Positions 34,171 through 42,583 of a stretch of 64,000 bases of DNA are shown piece after piece; within the stretch, counting starts at the first letter, position 1; each line of letters opens with the position of its first letter. The notes below the pieces were generated by a model. That model made no database searches. It was not told the origin of the DNA and saw only the letters and a program-made list of their open reading frames with translations. This DNA is from Planctomycetota bacterium (GTDB lineage: Bacteria; Planctomycetota; UBA1135), in the NCBI GenBank assembly GCA_030748415.1, contig JASMMA010000001.1, forward strand, positions 62,001-126,000, written 5' to 3'. The position numbers and the translations under genes are program-made.

Positions 34171-34884
34171 ATGACTTCACGCTACAAGAGGCTCCTCCTT
34201 AAGGTTAGCGGGGAAGGCTTTGCTCGGAAGGGTGAAACCGGCCTCGATGTCGAGCGCGTTCGTGCATTAGCCGAACAGCTGAAACAACTAACCGCTGAGG
34301 GTGTTGAAATAGCCTGTGTGATTGGTGGGGGCAATATTTTGCGTGGTGCGCAAAGTAGCGACCTGGGAATTGACCGCGCAACAGCCGACTACATGGGAAT
34401 GTTAGCAACGGTTATTAACGGCCTTGCCCTGTGCGATGCTCTTGAAGCCCACGGTGTTTCTACCCGTGTTTTGTCCGCCATTGAAGTGAACAAAGTTTGC
34501 GAACCTTTCATTCGTCGCCGCGCTTTGCGGCACATGGAGAAAGGTCGCGTCGTTGTTCTTGCCGGTGGTCTGGGTTCGCCGTACTTCACGACTGATACAG
34601 CTGCCGCTCAGCGCGCGGTCGAGTTGGGTTGCGATGTCCTCCTCAAAGCCACCATGGTAGATGGAGTTTACGACAGTGACCCAAATGAAAATCCTGATGC
34701 GGTCCACTTACCCGAATTAAGTTTCACTGAAGTCTTAGACCGCCAACTCCGAGTCATGGACCAAACGGCCTTCGCGATGTGTCGTGAAAATGGCTTGTCC
34801 CTCATGGTATTCAACATGGAATGCCCAGATGGTGTTGTTCGCGCCGCATCGGGTGAAAATGTGGGCACCGTCATTCATAATTAA
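34171..34884 (+). CDS. pyrH: uridylate kinase
   Basis: 237 residues, the normal size for bacterial UMP kinase of the amino-acid-kinase fold. Motifs: KRLLLKVSGEGF at the N-terminus, ACVIGGGNILRG (glycine loop near 50-60), RATADYMGMLATVINGLAL, VVLAGGLGSPYFTTDTAAAQRA and LLKATMVDGVYDSDP. It turns UMP into UDP. frr begins 2 bases after its stop, so the genes are translationally close. Confidence 0.96.
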   Translation: MTSRYKRLLLKVSGEGFARKGETGLDVERVRALAEQLKQLTAEGVEIACVIGGGNILRGAQSSDLGIDRATADYMGMLATVINGLALCDALEAHGVSTRVLSAIEVNKVCEPFIRRRALRHMEKGRVVVLAGGLGSPYFTTDTAAAQRAVELGCDVLLKATMVDGVYDSDPNENPDAVHLPELSFTEVLDRQLRVMDQTAFAMCRENGLSLMVFNMECPDGVVRAASGENVGTVIHN

Positions 34885-34886
34885 TC

Positions 34887-35465
34887 ATGTCTTCCTCCAT
34901 TCAGCCATTTCTTCGCTCGGCAAAAGAGCGCCTTCATAAATCTGTTGAGCACTTTGGAGCCGAGACCCGTGGCATTCGAACGGGTCGGGCCACTACTGGT
35001 TTGGTGGATAACATCCGAGTGGATTACTACGGTTCGAAAACGCCTCTGAATCAGTTGGCTTCAGTTGCCGTTCCTGACCCTCGTTCGATTTTAGTCAAGC
35101 CATTCGACGCAACTGCCCTTAAGGATATTGAAAAAGCCATCCTGGCTTCAGATTTGGGAATGAACCCATCTATTGAAGGGAATGCTCTCCGCATTTCCAT
35201 CCCTCCACTCTCTGCTGAACAACGCCAAAAGTTGGCTGGCCGGATTAAAAGCCTTGCTGAGGAGGCCCGGGTTTCTATGCGAAATGTTCGTCGCGATTGC
35301 ATCAAAGATGTTGAAACTGCGAACAAGGACAAAAAACGAGAAGAGGCTGTAAGCGAGGATGATGTCCGTCAAGCCAAGAACGAAATTCAAGATTTGCTCA
35401 AAGAACATGAGGGTCAAATCGAGGATTTGCTTGCATCCAAAACCAAGGAAATCTTGGAGGTTTGA
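34887..35465 (+). CDS. frr: ribosome recycling factor
   Basis: 192 residues. It shows the RRF pattern: HFGAETRGIRTGRATTGLVDNIRVDYYGSKTPLNQLASVAVPDPRSILVKPFD in the first half, then IPPLSAEQRQKLAGRIKSLAEEARVSMRNVRRD and the long helix KDKKREEAVSEDDVRQAKNEIQDL. With EF-G it splits ribosomes after termination. It is the last gene of the rpsB operon; a tRNA-Lys gene follows 31 bases later on the same strand. Confidence 0.96.
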   Translation: MSSSIQPFLRSAKERLHKSVEHFGAETRGIRTGRATTGLVDNIRVDYYGSKTPLNQLASVAVPDPRSILVKPFDATALKDIEKAILASDLGMNPSIEGNALRISIPPLSAEQRQKLAGRIKSLAEEARVSMRNVRRDCIKDVETANKDKKREEAVSEDDVRQAKNEIQDLLKEHEGQIEDLLASKTKEILEV

Positions 35466-35496
35466 GACCGCAACGCTAACCTATGCGGCCTCATCT

Positions 35497-35572
35497 GGGG
35501 GCATAACTCAGTTGGTAGAGTAGCTGGCTTTTAACCAGTAGGTCCAAGGTTCAAGTCCTTGTGCCCTCACCA
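35497..35572 (+). tRNA. tRNA-Lys (anticodon TTT)
   Basis: The acceptor GGGGGCA pairs with TGCCCTC (one G-U). The anticodon stem GCTGG/CCAGT holds loop CTTTTAA, the T-stem CAAGG/CCTTG holds loop TTCAAGT, and the discriminator is A with encoded CCA. It lies 31 bases after frr and may be co-transcribed with it. Confidence 0.95.
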
Positions 35573-35576
35573 GATG

Positions 35577-36494
35577 TCAAGCACCGTGCGCAACGAGCGC
35601 TCGGTGCTTTTTTTCAATCATGCCGTGCACTTTAGCGCGCGAGGGCCAATCCGCAGGAGCCAAATAGCTTTCTGCAGGATTTTCTGCAACCAGCCGATGA
35701 ACCACCATCTCGGGGGGGATTCGGGTAAGAACTTGGGCGACCATTTCAACATATTCGTTCACTTCCAAGAGGTCCAGTTCGCCCTTCCTCCAGATGGATT
35801 CCAGTTTTGTTTTTCGTAGAACCATGAGTTGATGAAACTTAATCCCATGGGAGCCTGCGCGTATTGTTTCTTTGACTTGTTCTGCAAGCCCGGTCATTTT
35901 TTCCCCGGGCAAACCAGCAAGAGTATGGGTCACAATTTTAAGGTCGTGCTGATGTGCAAGTTCACATGCGGTATGGTAGTTCGCAAGTGTGTCGTTTCGG
36001 CCGATTACTTTTTGTACTTCATCACTTGTTGTTTCCAAACCAAACTCAACCCAAACCTCAGAAAACTTTTTTCCATAACTTTTTAATAGGGCGGCGGCTT
36101 CTTTTCCAAAACAATCCGGTCGAGTTCCTACGCTTAAGATGGGCGCGATATTCGACTTGTCCGAAAGGAAATCCAAGGCCCCAGCAAGAGGAAGTAAGTC
36201 AGGGTAAGTGTTGGAATAGGATTGCACATAAGCAATGGCGGCGGGACCCTCAGGTTGACTGCGCCTGACCCGCTTGAGCCCCTCTTCCCATTGCTCCAGT
36301 AAGCTCTTTTGGTTACGCATAGCGCCTGTGCCTGACCCATCGATGTCACAATAAATGCACCCTCCGTAGCCTGTTTCCCCATCTCGGTTGGGGCAATCCG
36401 TGCCAATGTCGAACATGATTCGCCGAAGCTTCCGCCCATATTGGGCCCTTAAATATCGGCCCAGGGTGTGAATGGGGGGGTGCTCCGGTAGCAT
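35577..36494 (-). CDS. YhcC-type (TIGR01212) radical SAM protein
   Basis: 305 residues. The unusual cluster motif [17 protein letters not shown] (Cys34, Cys46, Cys49) has the long first spacing typical of the YhcC/TIGR01212 family, related to Elp3-like enzymes. Further family motifs: [35 protein letters not shown] and [12 protein letters not shown]. It should bind a 4Fe-4S cluster and cleave SAM; the substrate is not established. Its last codons form the terminator of tRNA-Lys on the other strand. Confidence 0.9.
   Translation of the reverse strand: MLPEHPPIHTLGRYLRAQYGRKLRRIMFDIGTDCPNRDGETGYGGCIYCDIDGSGTGAMRNQKSLLEQWEEGLKRVRRSQPEGPAAIAYVQSYSNTYPDLLPLAGALDFLSDKSNIAPILSVGTRPDCFGKEAAALLKSYGKKFSEVWVEFGLETTSDEVQKVIGRNDTLANYHTACELAHQHDLKIVTHTLAGLPGEKMTGLAEQVKETIRAGSHGIKFHQLMVLRKTKLESIWRKGELDLLEVNEYVEMVAQVLTRIPPEMVVHRLVAENPAESYLAPADWPSRAKVHGMIEKKHRALVAHGA
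35580..35614 (+). terminator. intrinsic terminator after tRNA-Lys, overlapping the end of the convergent gene
   Basis: The stem AGCACCG/CGGTGCT encloses an inner GCGC/GCGC pair and is followed by a run of T residues. It starts 7 bases after the tRNA CCA, the same distance as after tRNA-Met. The hairpin lies within the last codons of the convergent radical SAM gene, whose stop codon is at 35577-35579, so one DNA element serves both as coding sequence and terminator. Confidence 0.88.
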
Positions 36495-36511
36495 GTTGTC
36501 TGATTTTAACC

Positions 36512-38431
36512 ATGGTTAACCCCTCCACCGTCCCTGTTGTCCTCGGCACTGCTGGGCATATTGACCATGGCAAGTCCACTTTGGTGGAAGCCCTCACGGG
36601 CACGCACCCAGATCGTTGGGAAGAGGAGAAAAAACGGGGAATCACGATGGATTTGGGGTATGCACAAGTGACCTATGAAGATGGCTTCGAGGTGGGATTT
36701 GTAGATGTTCCCGGCCACGAGCGCTTGGTTCGGAAAATGGTCGCTGGCGCCACCGGGATGGGGGCAGCCGTTCTGGTAGTGGCTTGTGACGATGGCGTGA
36801 TGCCCCAAACGCGGGAGCACTTTGAAGTTTTACAAATGCTCGGCGTGAAATGTGGCCTGATTGCCTTAACGAAGGCTGACCTAGCAGATGAGGACACCCG
36901 CTTGTTTGTGCAAGCCGATGTGGAAGAACTTGTTGCAGGGTCTTTGTGGGAGTCCGCCCGGGTCTTGGAAGTTTCTGCCCACTCCGGAGAAGGAATAGAT
37001 GCTTTGCGGGAAGCAATTCGTGAACTGGCTCTAAGCGCTCAAGAAGAGGTATCTGCTCGCTACGCTTTTCGACTCCCTGTTCAGCGTTCTTTTGCTATGG
37101 AAGGAGCGGGAACTGTGGCAACTGGAGTTTGCGCCTCTGGAACCGTCTCCGAGGGCGACTCTTTAATGGTGTTGCCGGGTGAAGGGAAGAGTCGTGTTCG
37201 GCGGGTTCAGGTTCACGGTCGAGTTACCGAGACTTCTTCTCCGGGCCTTCGGACAGCGCTAAACCTGCCAGACTTGAATCCCAAACACTGTCGCCGCGGT
37301 TCCGTTTTGGCCGCCCCTGGCTCCCTTTGTTCAGGCTCTCTCTTGCGAAGTACTCTCCAAGCGGTTGCCGGAGCCCCAGAATTGGAACATGGGCAGGAAA
37401 TCTTATTGCTAGCTGGTACCGCTTCCGTGAACGGGCGTGTTTGGTTACCTCCTGAAACAGCCGAAGGCGATTCCTTGCTTGTGGATTTGCAACTCGAGGA
37501 TGAAGTTGCCCTCGTTCCCGGGGAATCGCTCATCCTTCGGCGCCCCTCCCCAGCGCGAAACCTTGCTTCAGGGAGATTCGTTTGTTTTGGGGAGCACCGT
37601 TTGCGAAAGAAAGATAAACGCCTTCGGGAGGGTCTTCAAAAATGCGCCCTTGCTTTAGACAATCCCTCCGAGCTTGCTGCTGCCTTTTTAGAACTCCAAG
37701 GTGGGGCTCTCACCGAGACCGAACTAGCCAAATTATTGGGTTGGACCTCAACGGCATTGTCCCAAGAGCTTCAACTTGCATCATCAAGGGGAGAAGTTCG
37801 AAGCATGCCCGGGAACCGCTGGTCTAGCACGGGAAGTATTGGTGCCTTAGGGTCTGAAGTTTCATCTGCAGTAACGGCTTGGCTTCGAAAGAACCCTCAC
37901 CGATTACGCATCCCCATTTCTGAGTTGCGTAAAGGATTAGGGAAGAAAAAATCTCGAGCTTTGGATGAGCTTAACGAATCCGATTTGGAGTCCATTGGTT
38001 TGAAAAGATTGCATGGAACCGAGTGGCAATTATTAGATGCCACCCCTCCGGAAGAGGTCAGCGAGAGAGCAAAGGTTTTTCTGGATGCACTTTCAGAGGC
38101 GGGCCTAAGTACCCCGAACCCAGAAACGCTCTCAGATGTTTTGTCTTGGGCTCCTGAAGATGTCCCCAAAATCTTGGACCACCTATCGGATACCGATTCT
38201 TTGGTTCGAGTTTCAGGTGGGAACCTTTACGCCCGAAAAGTTGTAGAGGAGCTCCGGAACCTAGTGGTTTCCCAACTCCAAGCGGGCTCCCTGGATATTC
38301 CTTCCTTACGAGATCATTTTCAGACCTCCAGAAAGTACCTCATGCCGCTTTTGGAACATTTCGACTCCAAGGGAATTACCCAACGCCGTGGTCCCAACAG
38401 AATTCTCCGCAACCCCGATGCAGAGATTTAG
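36512..38431 (+). CDS. selB: selenocysteine-specific translation elongation factor
   Basis: 639 residues. The N-terminal GTPase domain has [19 protein letters not shown] (residues 12-30), [28 protein letters not shown] and LTKADL, the SelB-specific versions of EF-Tu motifs. Beta-barrel domains follow (~180-380), then a ~250-residue C-terminal part of winged-helix repeats that reads the SECIS hairpin, ending [11 protein letters not shown]. SelB brings Sec-tRNA to UGA codons. No selA, selD, tRNA-Sec or evident selenoprotein lies in the window, so the rest of the pathway must be elsewhere. A tRNA-Sec-like fold was not found in the 120 bases after the stop. Confidence 0.93.
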   Translation: MVNPSTVPVVLGTAGHIDHGKSTLVEALTGTHPDRWEEEKKRGITMDLGYAQVTYEDGFEVGFVDVPGHERLVRKMVAGATGMGAAVLVVACDDGVMPQTREHFEVLQMLGVKCGLIALTKADLADEDTRLFVQADVEELVAGSLWESARVLEVSAHSGEGIDALREAIRELALSAQEEVSARYAFRLPVQRSFAMEGAGTVATGVCASGTVSEGDSLMVLPGEGKSRVRRVQVHGRVTETSSPGLRTALNLPDLNPKHCRRGSVLAAPGSLCSGSLLRSTLQAVAGAPELEHGQEILLLAGTASVNGRVWLPPETAEGDSLLVDLQLEDEVALVPGESLILRRPSPARNLASGRFVCFGEHRLRKKDKRLREGLQKCALALDNPSELAAAFLELQGGALTETELAKLLGWTSTALSQELQLASSRGEVRSMPGNRWSSTGSIGALGSEVSSAVTAWLRKNPHRLRIPISELRKGLGKKKSRALDELNESDLESIGLKRLHGTEWQLLDATPPEEVSERAKVFLDALSEAGLSTPNPETLSDVLSWAPEDVPKILDHLSDTDSLVRVSGGNLYARKVVEELRNLVVSQLQAGSLDIPSLRDHFQTSRKYLMPLLEHFDSKGITQRRGPNRILRNPDAEI

Positions 38432-38551
38432 GCCACAAATTCCTCCTAAAAACAAACCCATTAGACGGCTAGGTCATACAACATTGCGGGGTTTGGTTCT
38501 GGAACCTTGGTTGCGTCGCCCTATATTACGAACCTATAAAGGTCGAAAGGG

Positions 38552-39256
38552 CTAAGGGTGCCCCAGTAAATCGCGGGCAGCGTCTACGCGATCGGGGGTG
38601 CTGATTTCGTGCCACCAACCGTTGTGAACTTGAGCGCGACAGGAGTGACCCTCGGCGAGCGCGGGAAGGAGGCCATCGCGGACCATGCATAGAGTGCCCT
38701 CTCTTTCCGACTTCCGAAGACTCGTAAGCCATTGGGGAGAGGGTTTGCAGATTCCAGTAAAAACTGCGGCCGCATCAGAGTGGGGCGTGCCTTTGGGTGC
38801 GAGGCCAGTTACTCGGCCTTCGTGATACTGAAGGCCGCCAAAAGTAGAGAGGTCATTTCCCGAATGCAAAACCACTCCAGGTTCTTCTTGTTGAAGTAAA
38901 TCTTCAAATGGATAATCCGTGAACATTTTTGCATTCACGACCAAATCCGGGAGTGCGTCAAGGGATGAGACTTGGAGCAATGTTCCCCCTGTTCCAAGAA
39001 GTTCTTTTTCTCGAAGAAAGCGAAGCTCAATATTTTTCGGTGCGACCCGTTCGGCTTCTTCTCGGACCTGGTCCGGGCGGAAATGAAGATTGACCCAAAT
39101 CCGTTCCACGCCAGCGGTGGCTAGGCGGGGGATTAAAAATCCCAAGGGAGTCGTGTCGCCGACGGGAACGCATGCCTTTGCCCACTGTTCTCGGAGGGCA
39201 CCCAGGCGAGTAGCTTTGCCACCGGCAAGGAGGAGGGCGGAAGTGGGTGAGGTCAT
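38552..39256 (-). CDS. murU: MurU-like N-acetylmuramate-1-phosphate uridylyltransferase
   Basis: About 234 residues from ATG 39256, which overlaps the kinase stop as ATGA. The nucleotidyltransferase motif is ALLLAGGKATRLG (7-19), followed by KACVPVGD with the conserved Lys, FLREKELLGTGGTL, and an AKMFTDYPFEDLL segment near the metal site. A general sugar-1-phosphate nucleotidyltransferase is possible from the sequence alone. The adjacent amgK gene makes MurU the best call. It would turn MurNAc-1-P into UDP-MurNAc, bypassing de novo synthesis and fosfomycin-sensitive MurA. Confidence 0.75.
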   Translation of the reverse strand: MTSPTSALLLAGGKATRLGALREQWAKACVPVGDTTPLGFLIPRLATAGVERIWVNLHFRPDQVREEAERVAPKNIELRFLREKELLGTGGTLLQVSSLDALPDLVVNAKMFTDYPFEDLLQQEEPGVVLHSGNDLSTFGGLQYHEGRVTGLAPKGTPHSDAAAVFTGICKPSPQWLTSLRKSEREGTLCMVRDGLLPALAEGHSCRAQVHNGWWHEISTPDRVDAARDLLGHP

Positions 39257-40188
39257 GGTTGGGTAGAGGACTGGGAGAAAAAGATTCTCCACTCTTCCCA
39301 TTCGGAAACAAAATGGGGAAGTACATGGAGGCAATCTTCTTTACGGTCCGGCGACAAAAGGGCCCTAGCCCTATTCAGGGCGCGTTTCTCTGGTTTCCTG
39401 TAATCCTCCCGCCCACTTTGAACCAGGCGGCCGAAGGTGCCCAGGGCTTTCACGACTCGCTGGAGTGCCGTCATCAAAAAATGATGCGCACTCTGCGATT
39501 CTTCAAGACCTGCCTCGGCGCCCACTTGGAAACATTCATCAAGTAGAAGGGTGCGAACTTCATCAGAGTACTCCACATATGCATCGGTCCAAAGGGAGGC
39601 AAGGTCATAAAAGAGGGGGCCTTTGCGTAAGTCCTGGTGGTCAATAAGCGCAAGCTCGCCACTTTCCAAAATGAGGACATTCCTTGAATGAAAATCACGA
39701 TGCTGAATCTGTTGGGGGCCTAAGGAGGCTTCCTCCGCTAATAGTGAGCAGAGATGATTTGGTGCCCTTTGATGTTCAGAGGATAGGGTGAGCTCCTGCA
39801 GGAAAAGTTCCTCATTCAGAGCAAGTTGGGCGTTGGGATGAGTGGAATGGAGCGGATGAAGAGCAAACTTTTTCCGCAAGCAAAGGAGATTAATGTAATG
39901 CTCAAGAGAAGGGGAATGGGAAAGGTGGAGATCCCCAAGGTCTTCTACGAGGTAATTCCCGTTTGAGGAATCACCCAGGCGAGGAGTTCGGACTCCTGCC
40001 GATTGAAGCCAATCCGCAGTTGCGTGGGGGGCTGGAGTTTGGGTTTCAACTCTTAGCCAGGAGGTTTTTCTATCTGAACCCTTAGCTCGGTAATAACGAC
40101 GGTCTCCTGCTTCAGGGGTGAGGAGTTCGAAAGACTCCAAGGGTAAATTTAGAAGAGAACTCAAAGGGGTAAGCCCTCCGAAAGGCAT
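39253..40188 (-). CDS. amgK: AmgK-like N-acetylmuramate/N-acetylglucosamine kinase
   Basis: 311 residues of the aminoglycoside phosphotransferase fold. The catalytic loop QHRDFHSRNVLI sits near 160-171, the metal site LALIDHQDLRKGPLFYDLASLW follows, and a C-terminal ALQRVVKALGTFGRL block is typical of AmgK rather than antibiotic kinases. The N-lobe has RYYRAKG. AmgK phosphorylates the anomeric carbon of MurNAc/GlcNAc in peptidoglycan recycling and is normally paired with murU, as here. The start overlaps the TIM-barrel gene by 28 bases. Confidence 0.78.
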   Translation of the reverse strand: MPFGGLTPLSSLLNLPLESFELLTPEAGDRRYYRAKGSDRKTSWLRVETQTPAPHATADWLQSAGVRTPRLGDSSNGNYLVEDLGDLHLSHSPSLEHYINLLCLRKKFALHPLHSTHPNAQLALNEELFLQELTLSSEHQRAPNHLCSLLAEEASLGPQQIQHRDFHSRNVLILESGELALIDHQDLRKGPLFYDLASLWTDAYVEYSDEVRTLLLDECFQVGAEAGLEESQSAHHFLMTALQRVVKALGTFGRLVQSGREDYRKPEKRALNRARALLSPDRKEDCLHVLPHFVSEWEEWRIFFSQSSTQP

Positions 40189-41021
40189 TGAGCGCGGAAA
40201 TTGTTGAGGTGCCTCATTTCCAGTTCTAACACTTCTGTTGAACTTTTTTCTCCTTTGCTAAAGTCTCGCAACTCTAATGCAGCTTGTCCTCGGAAGCCAT
40301 GGTCTTCCAGAGATTGCAAAACTAGGGGCCAAGGGATGGTTCCTTGGCCTGGAGCGAAATGAGAATCGCAAGTTCCATCGTTGTCATGGACATGAAGATG
40401 AGCAAGGCGGGGTAGGGCGTTTTGAAGCTCTTCCAGGACATCACCCTCTACATGGGCATGTCCCAAATCCAGACAAATCCCTGCTTCGCCAGAGGGGTCG
40501 AGTTCATTTAAGATTTTGACTAAGGAACTTGTTCTGGTCCCTTTGGAAATGATATTTTCCAAAAGAAGTTGAACGGCACAGTGTTTCGCGACGGCTAAGA
40601 GTTCAGCAACGGCATTGCGGGCCCAGGAATAGTGGTCCTGCGACCAGGCATCGCCAGGCCATCCCAAGTGCAATACCGCGCAATCTGCTCCTAAGAAGGA
40701 GGCGGCTCGGATTCCTTCAGCAGCGCCTTCCAAAGCCGTTTGGCGCGCCGTAGTTTCTGAAGACAACAAGGACCACTTCTTCCCTTCGTTTAGGAGTTCA
40801 CCCACAGAAGGGTAAAAAGGTAAGTGCACACTTCCTGCCCGCAAGCCATGGGCCGCGAGGCGGGCACGGAACTTTTCAAGTCCACGCTCATGCCGCCATG
40901 GGACATGGGGTTCTGCCAACCAAACTTCAATCTTGGAAAACCCATTCTCGGCCATGAGGGCGAGAGCAGTTTCTTCAAGAGGTCGGTACACCAGGAGGTG
41001 CGAGGAAAGGGTGAGGTCCAT
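40161..41021 (-). CDS. xylose-isomerase-like TIM barrel (sugar phosphate isomerase/epimerase family)
   Basis: 286 residues. It has the AP-endonuclease-2/xylose-isomerase-like pattern: FSKIEVWLAEP near strand 2, AGSVHLPFYPSVGE, CAVLHLGWPGDAW, QLLLENI with the metal-binding Glu, AGICLDLGHAHVEGD, LAHLHVHDNDGTCDSH, and QGTIPWPLVLQSL. Metal-binding His, Glu and Asp residues are all present, so it should be an active metalloenzyme. Substrate is unknown. The close link to amgK and murU suggests sugar metabolism. Confidence 0.82.
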   Translation of the reverse strand: MDLTLSSHLLVYRPLEETALALMAENGFSKIEVWLAEPHVPWRHERGLEKFRARLAAHGLRAGSVHLPFYPSVGELLNEGKKWSLLSSETTARQTALEGAAEGIRAASFLGADCAVLHLGWPGDAWSQDHYSWARNAVAELLAVAKHCAVQLLLENIISKGTRTSSLVKILNELDPSGEAGICLDLGHAHVEGDVLEELQNALPRLAHLHVHDNDGTCDSHFAPGQGTIPWPLVLQSLEDHGFRGQAALELRDFSKGEKSSTEVLELEMRHLNNFRAQCLSEGLPL

Positions 41022-41044
41022 GAGTCGGTTATCCTAGTCGCCCC

Positions 41045-42583
41045 ATGCCTCTTGGCCCTCTCCTCCTTTTGATTCCTCTTCTTGCCCCACAACAAGATGA
41101 AACGGTCCAGGATTTCAAGAAGTACTTCAAACGATCTAGGGACACTCTCGAGAAGGTTGAATACATTCAGGCTCTCAAGGGAATTGACGACCCCAGTATC
41201 GCCACGCTGTTGCTACCTCTTTTGGTGCACAAAGAATCCCCGATAGCGCTGGCATCTCATGAAGTCATGGCCTCGCTTTCCAAACCAGAGCTAAGGGCTT
41301 CTCTTGCGGAGTCCATTGAGAAGGGGAAACCGAAAGCATCTTTTCCTATTCTGTTGCGGGTTGCCGGCGATGGCGGATGGTTGGAATTTGCTCCCCTCAT
41401 TCGGCCGCACTTGGAATCTCGCTCTGAAGAAGTTCGCCTTTGGGCTTCGTATGCATTGGGGCGATTTCGGGATGAAGAAGCGATACCCGCTTTGGCCTTG
41501 CTCGCAGGTGAAGACAAATCGGCCACCGTTCGAGTTGCCGCCTTGAATGCTCTCGCCAAAATGGGAGAAGGGCATGAAGAAATTTCTGGCCCCCCTGCGG
41601 TTGCATGCCTCAGCCACCCATCACTACCGGTGCAAGCCGCCGCGTGTAAAGCTCTTCAGAAAATAAGAGTCAAGGAAGCGATTGGCCCCTTGATTGGAAT
41701 GCTGGAAAATTCAAAGGGGCGTGTTTTGGAGTTGGTTTACCCGACTTTGATTGAAATTACCGACCTTCAATATTCCGATGAAGTTTCCCTGTGGAAAAAA
41801 TGGTGGGCGCGGTCCGAGGAAAACTATGTCATGCCAACTTCCGATGAAATCGCACGACGGAGAAGTGCGCGGAAGGCAACGAATGAGTTATATCGACCCA
41901 GCAAAAAGACGGGTAGTTTTGTTGGCGTTGCGACGCCTAGTGAACATATAGTCTTTGTGATTGATATTTCAGGGTCCATGGAAGAGTTTGTCGTGGATCG
42001 CGATTTGTTTCGTGAAAAAGGCTTTACTCGGTTTGAAAAGATTGAGATTGTCCGAGAAGAGGTGTCCAAGGCAATTGAGAGCTTAGGCCCCAATGTTTAT
42101 TTCAACATTTTGGCCTTTGCTTCTGAGATTGAACCTTGGCGAAAGAAGCGAGTCCCAGCCAATTCCCTCAACAAGCGAAGCGCCCATGATTTTTTGAGAA
42201 AATTGGAGCCAATAGGAGGAGCGGCTGCCAGCGAAATGGCTCAAGCCGGCTTGACCGGGTCAGCAGGATTGGGGAAAGGCCGAACCAATACCTACGGTGC
42301 TCTTTGCCGTGCTCTAGGTGTTGAACCGAATCAAGAGGCAGGTGTCGTGACTCCAGGAGTCGTCGAGAAGAAAGATGGCGTGGACACCATTTTCTTTTTG
42401 TCAGATGGCATTCCCAGCGTGGGTTCCATTGTGGAGCCCGATGATATTTTGAGTGCCATCTTGGAGTTTAACCGTTTCCGTGGCGTGGTGATTCACACGG
42501 TTTCTATTGGCGAATTTAAGAAAGATTTTATGATTGACCTCGCCCATAAAACGGATGGCGTTTATGTCAATCTTGGTCGATAA
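41045..42583 (+). CDS. secreted HEAT-repeat plus von Willebrand factor A protein
   Basis: 512 residues. A short hydrophobic start (MPLGPLLLLIPLLAPQQ) may be a signal peptide. HEAT/PBS-lyase-like helical repeats cover ~45-250 (SEEVRLWASYALGRFRDEEAIPALALL, SATVRVAALNALAKMG, LPVQAAACKALQKIRVKEAIGPL). A VWA domain covers ~295-512 with an intact MIDAS start, HIVFVIDISGSMEEF, and DTIFFLSDGIPSVG. It probably binds proteins in a metal-dependent way. The 3' end overlaps tgt by 22 bases. The partner is unknown. Confidence 0.82.
   Translation: MPLGPLLLLIPLLAPQQDETVQDFKKYFKRSRDTLEKVEYIQALKGIDDPSIATLLLPLLVHKESPIALASHEVMASLSKPELRASLAESIEKGKPKASFPILLRVAGDGGWLEFAPLIRPHLESRSEEVRLWASYALGRFRDEEAIPALALLAGEDKSATVRVAALNALAKMGEGHEEISGPPAVACLSHPSLPVQAAACKALQKIRVKEAIGPLIGMLENSKGRVLELVYPTLIEITDLQYSDEVSLWKKWWARSEENYVMPTSDEIARRRSARKATNELYRPSKKTGSFVGVATPSEHIVFVIDISGSMEEFVVDRDLFREKGFTRFEKIEIVREEVSKAIESLGPNVYFNILAFASEIEPWRKKRVPANSLNKRSAHDFLRKLEPIGGAAASEMAQAGLTGSAGLGKGRTNTYGALCRALGVEPNQEAGVVTPGVVEKKDGVDTIFFLSDGIPSVGSIVEPDDILSAILEFNRFRGVVIHTVSIGEFKKDFMIDLAHKTDGVYVNLGR

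Noticed and set aside
38432-38551. tRNA-Sec gene next to selB
   Set aside because: The 120 bases after selB contain only a small GGTTC/GAACC hairpin. I could not fold an extended acceptor arm or find a TCA anticodon loop.
39253-40188. Aminoglycoside resistance kinase
   Set aside because: The fold matches, but the C-terminal ALGTFGRL block and the overlapping nucleotidyltransferase gene point to AmgK-MurU sugar recycling.
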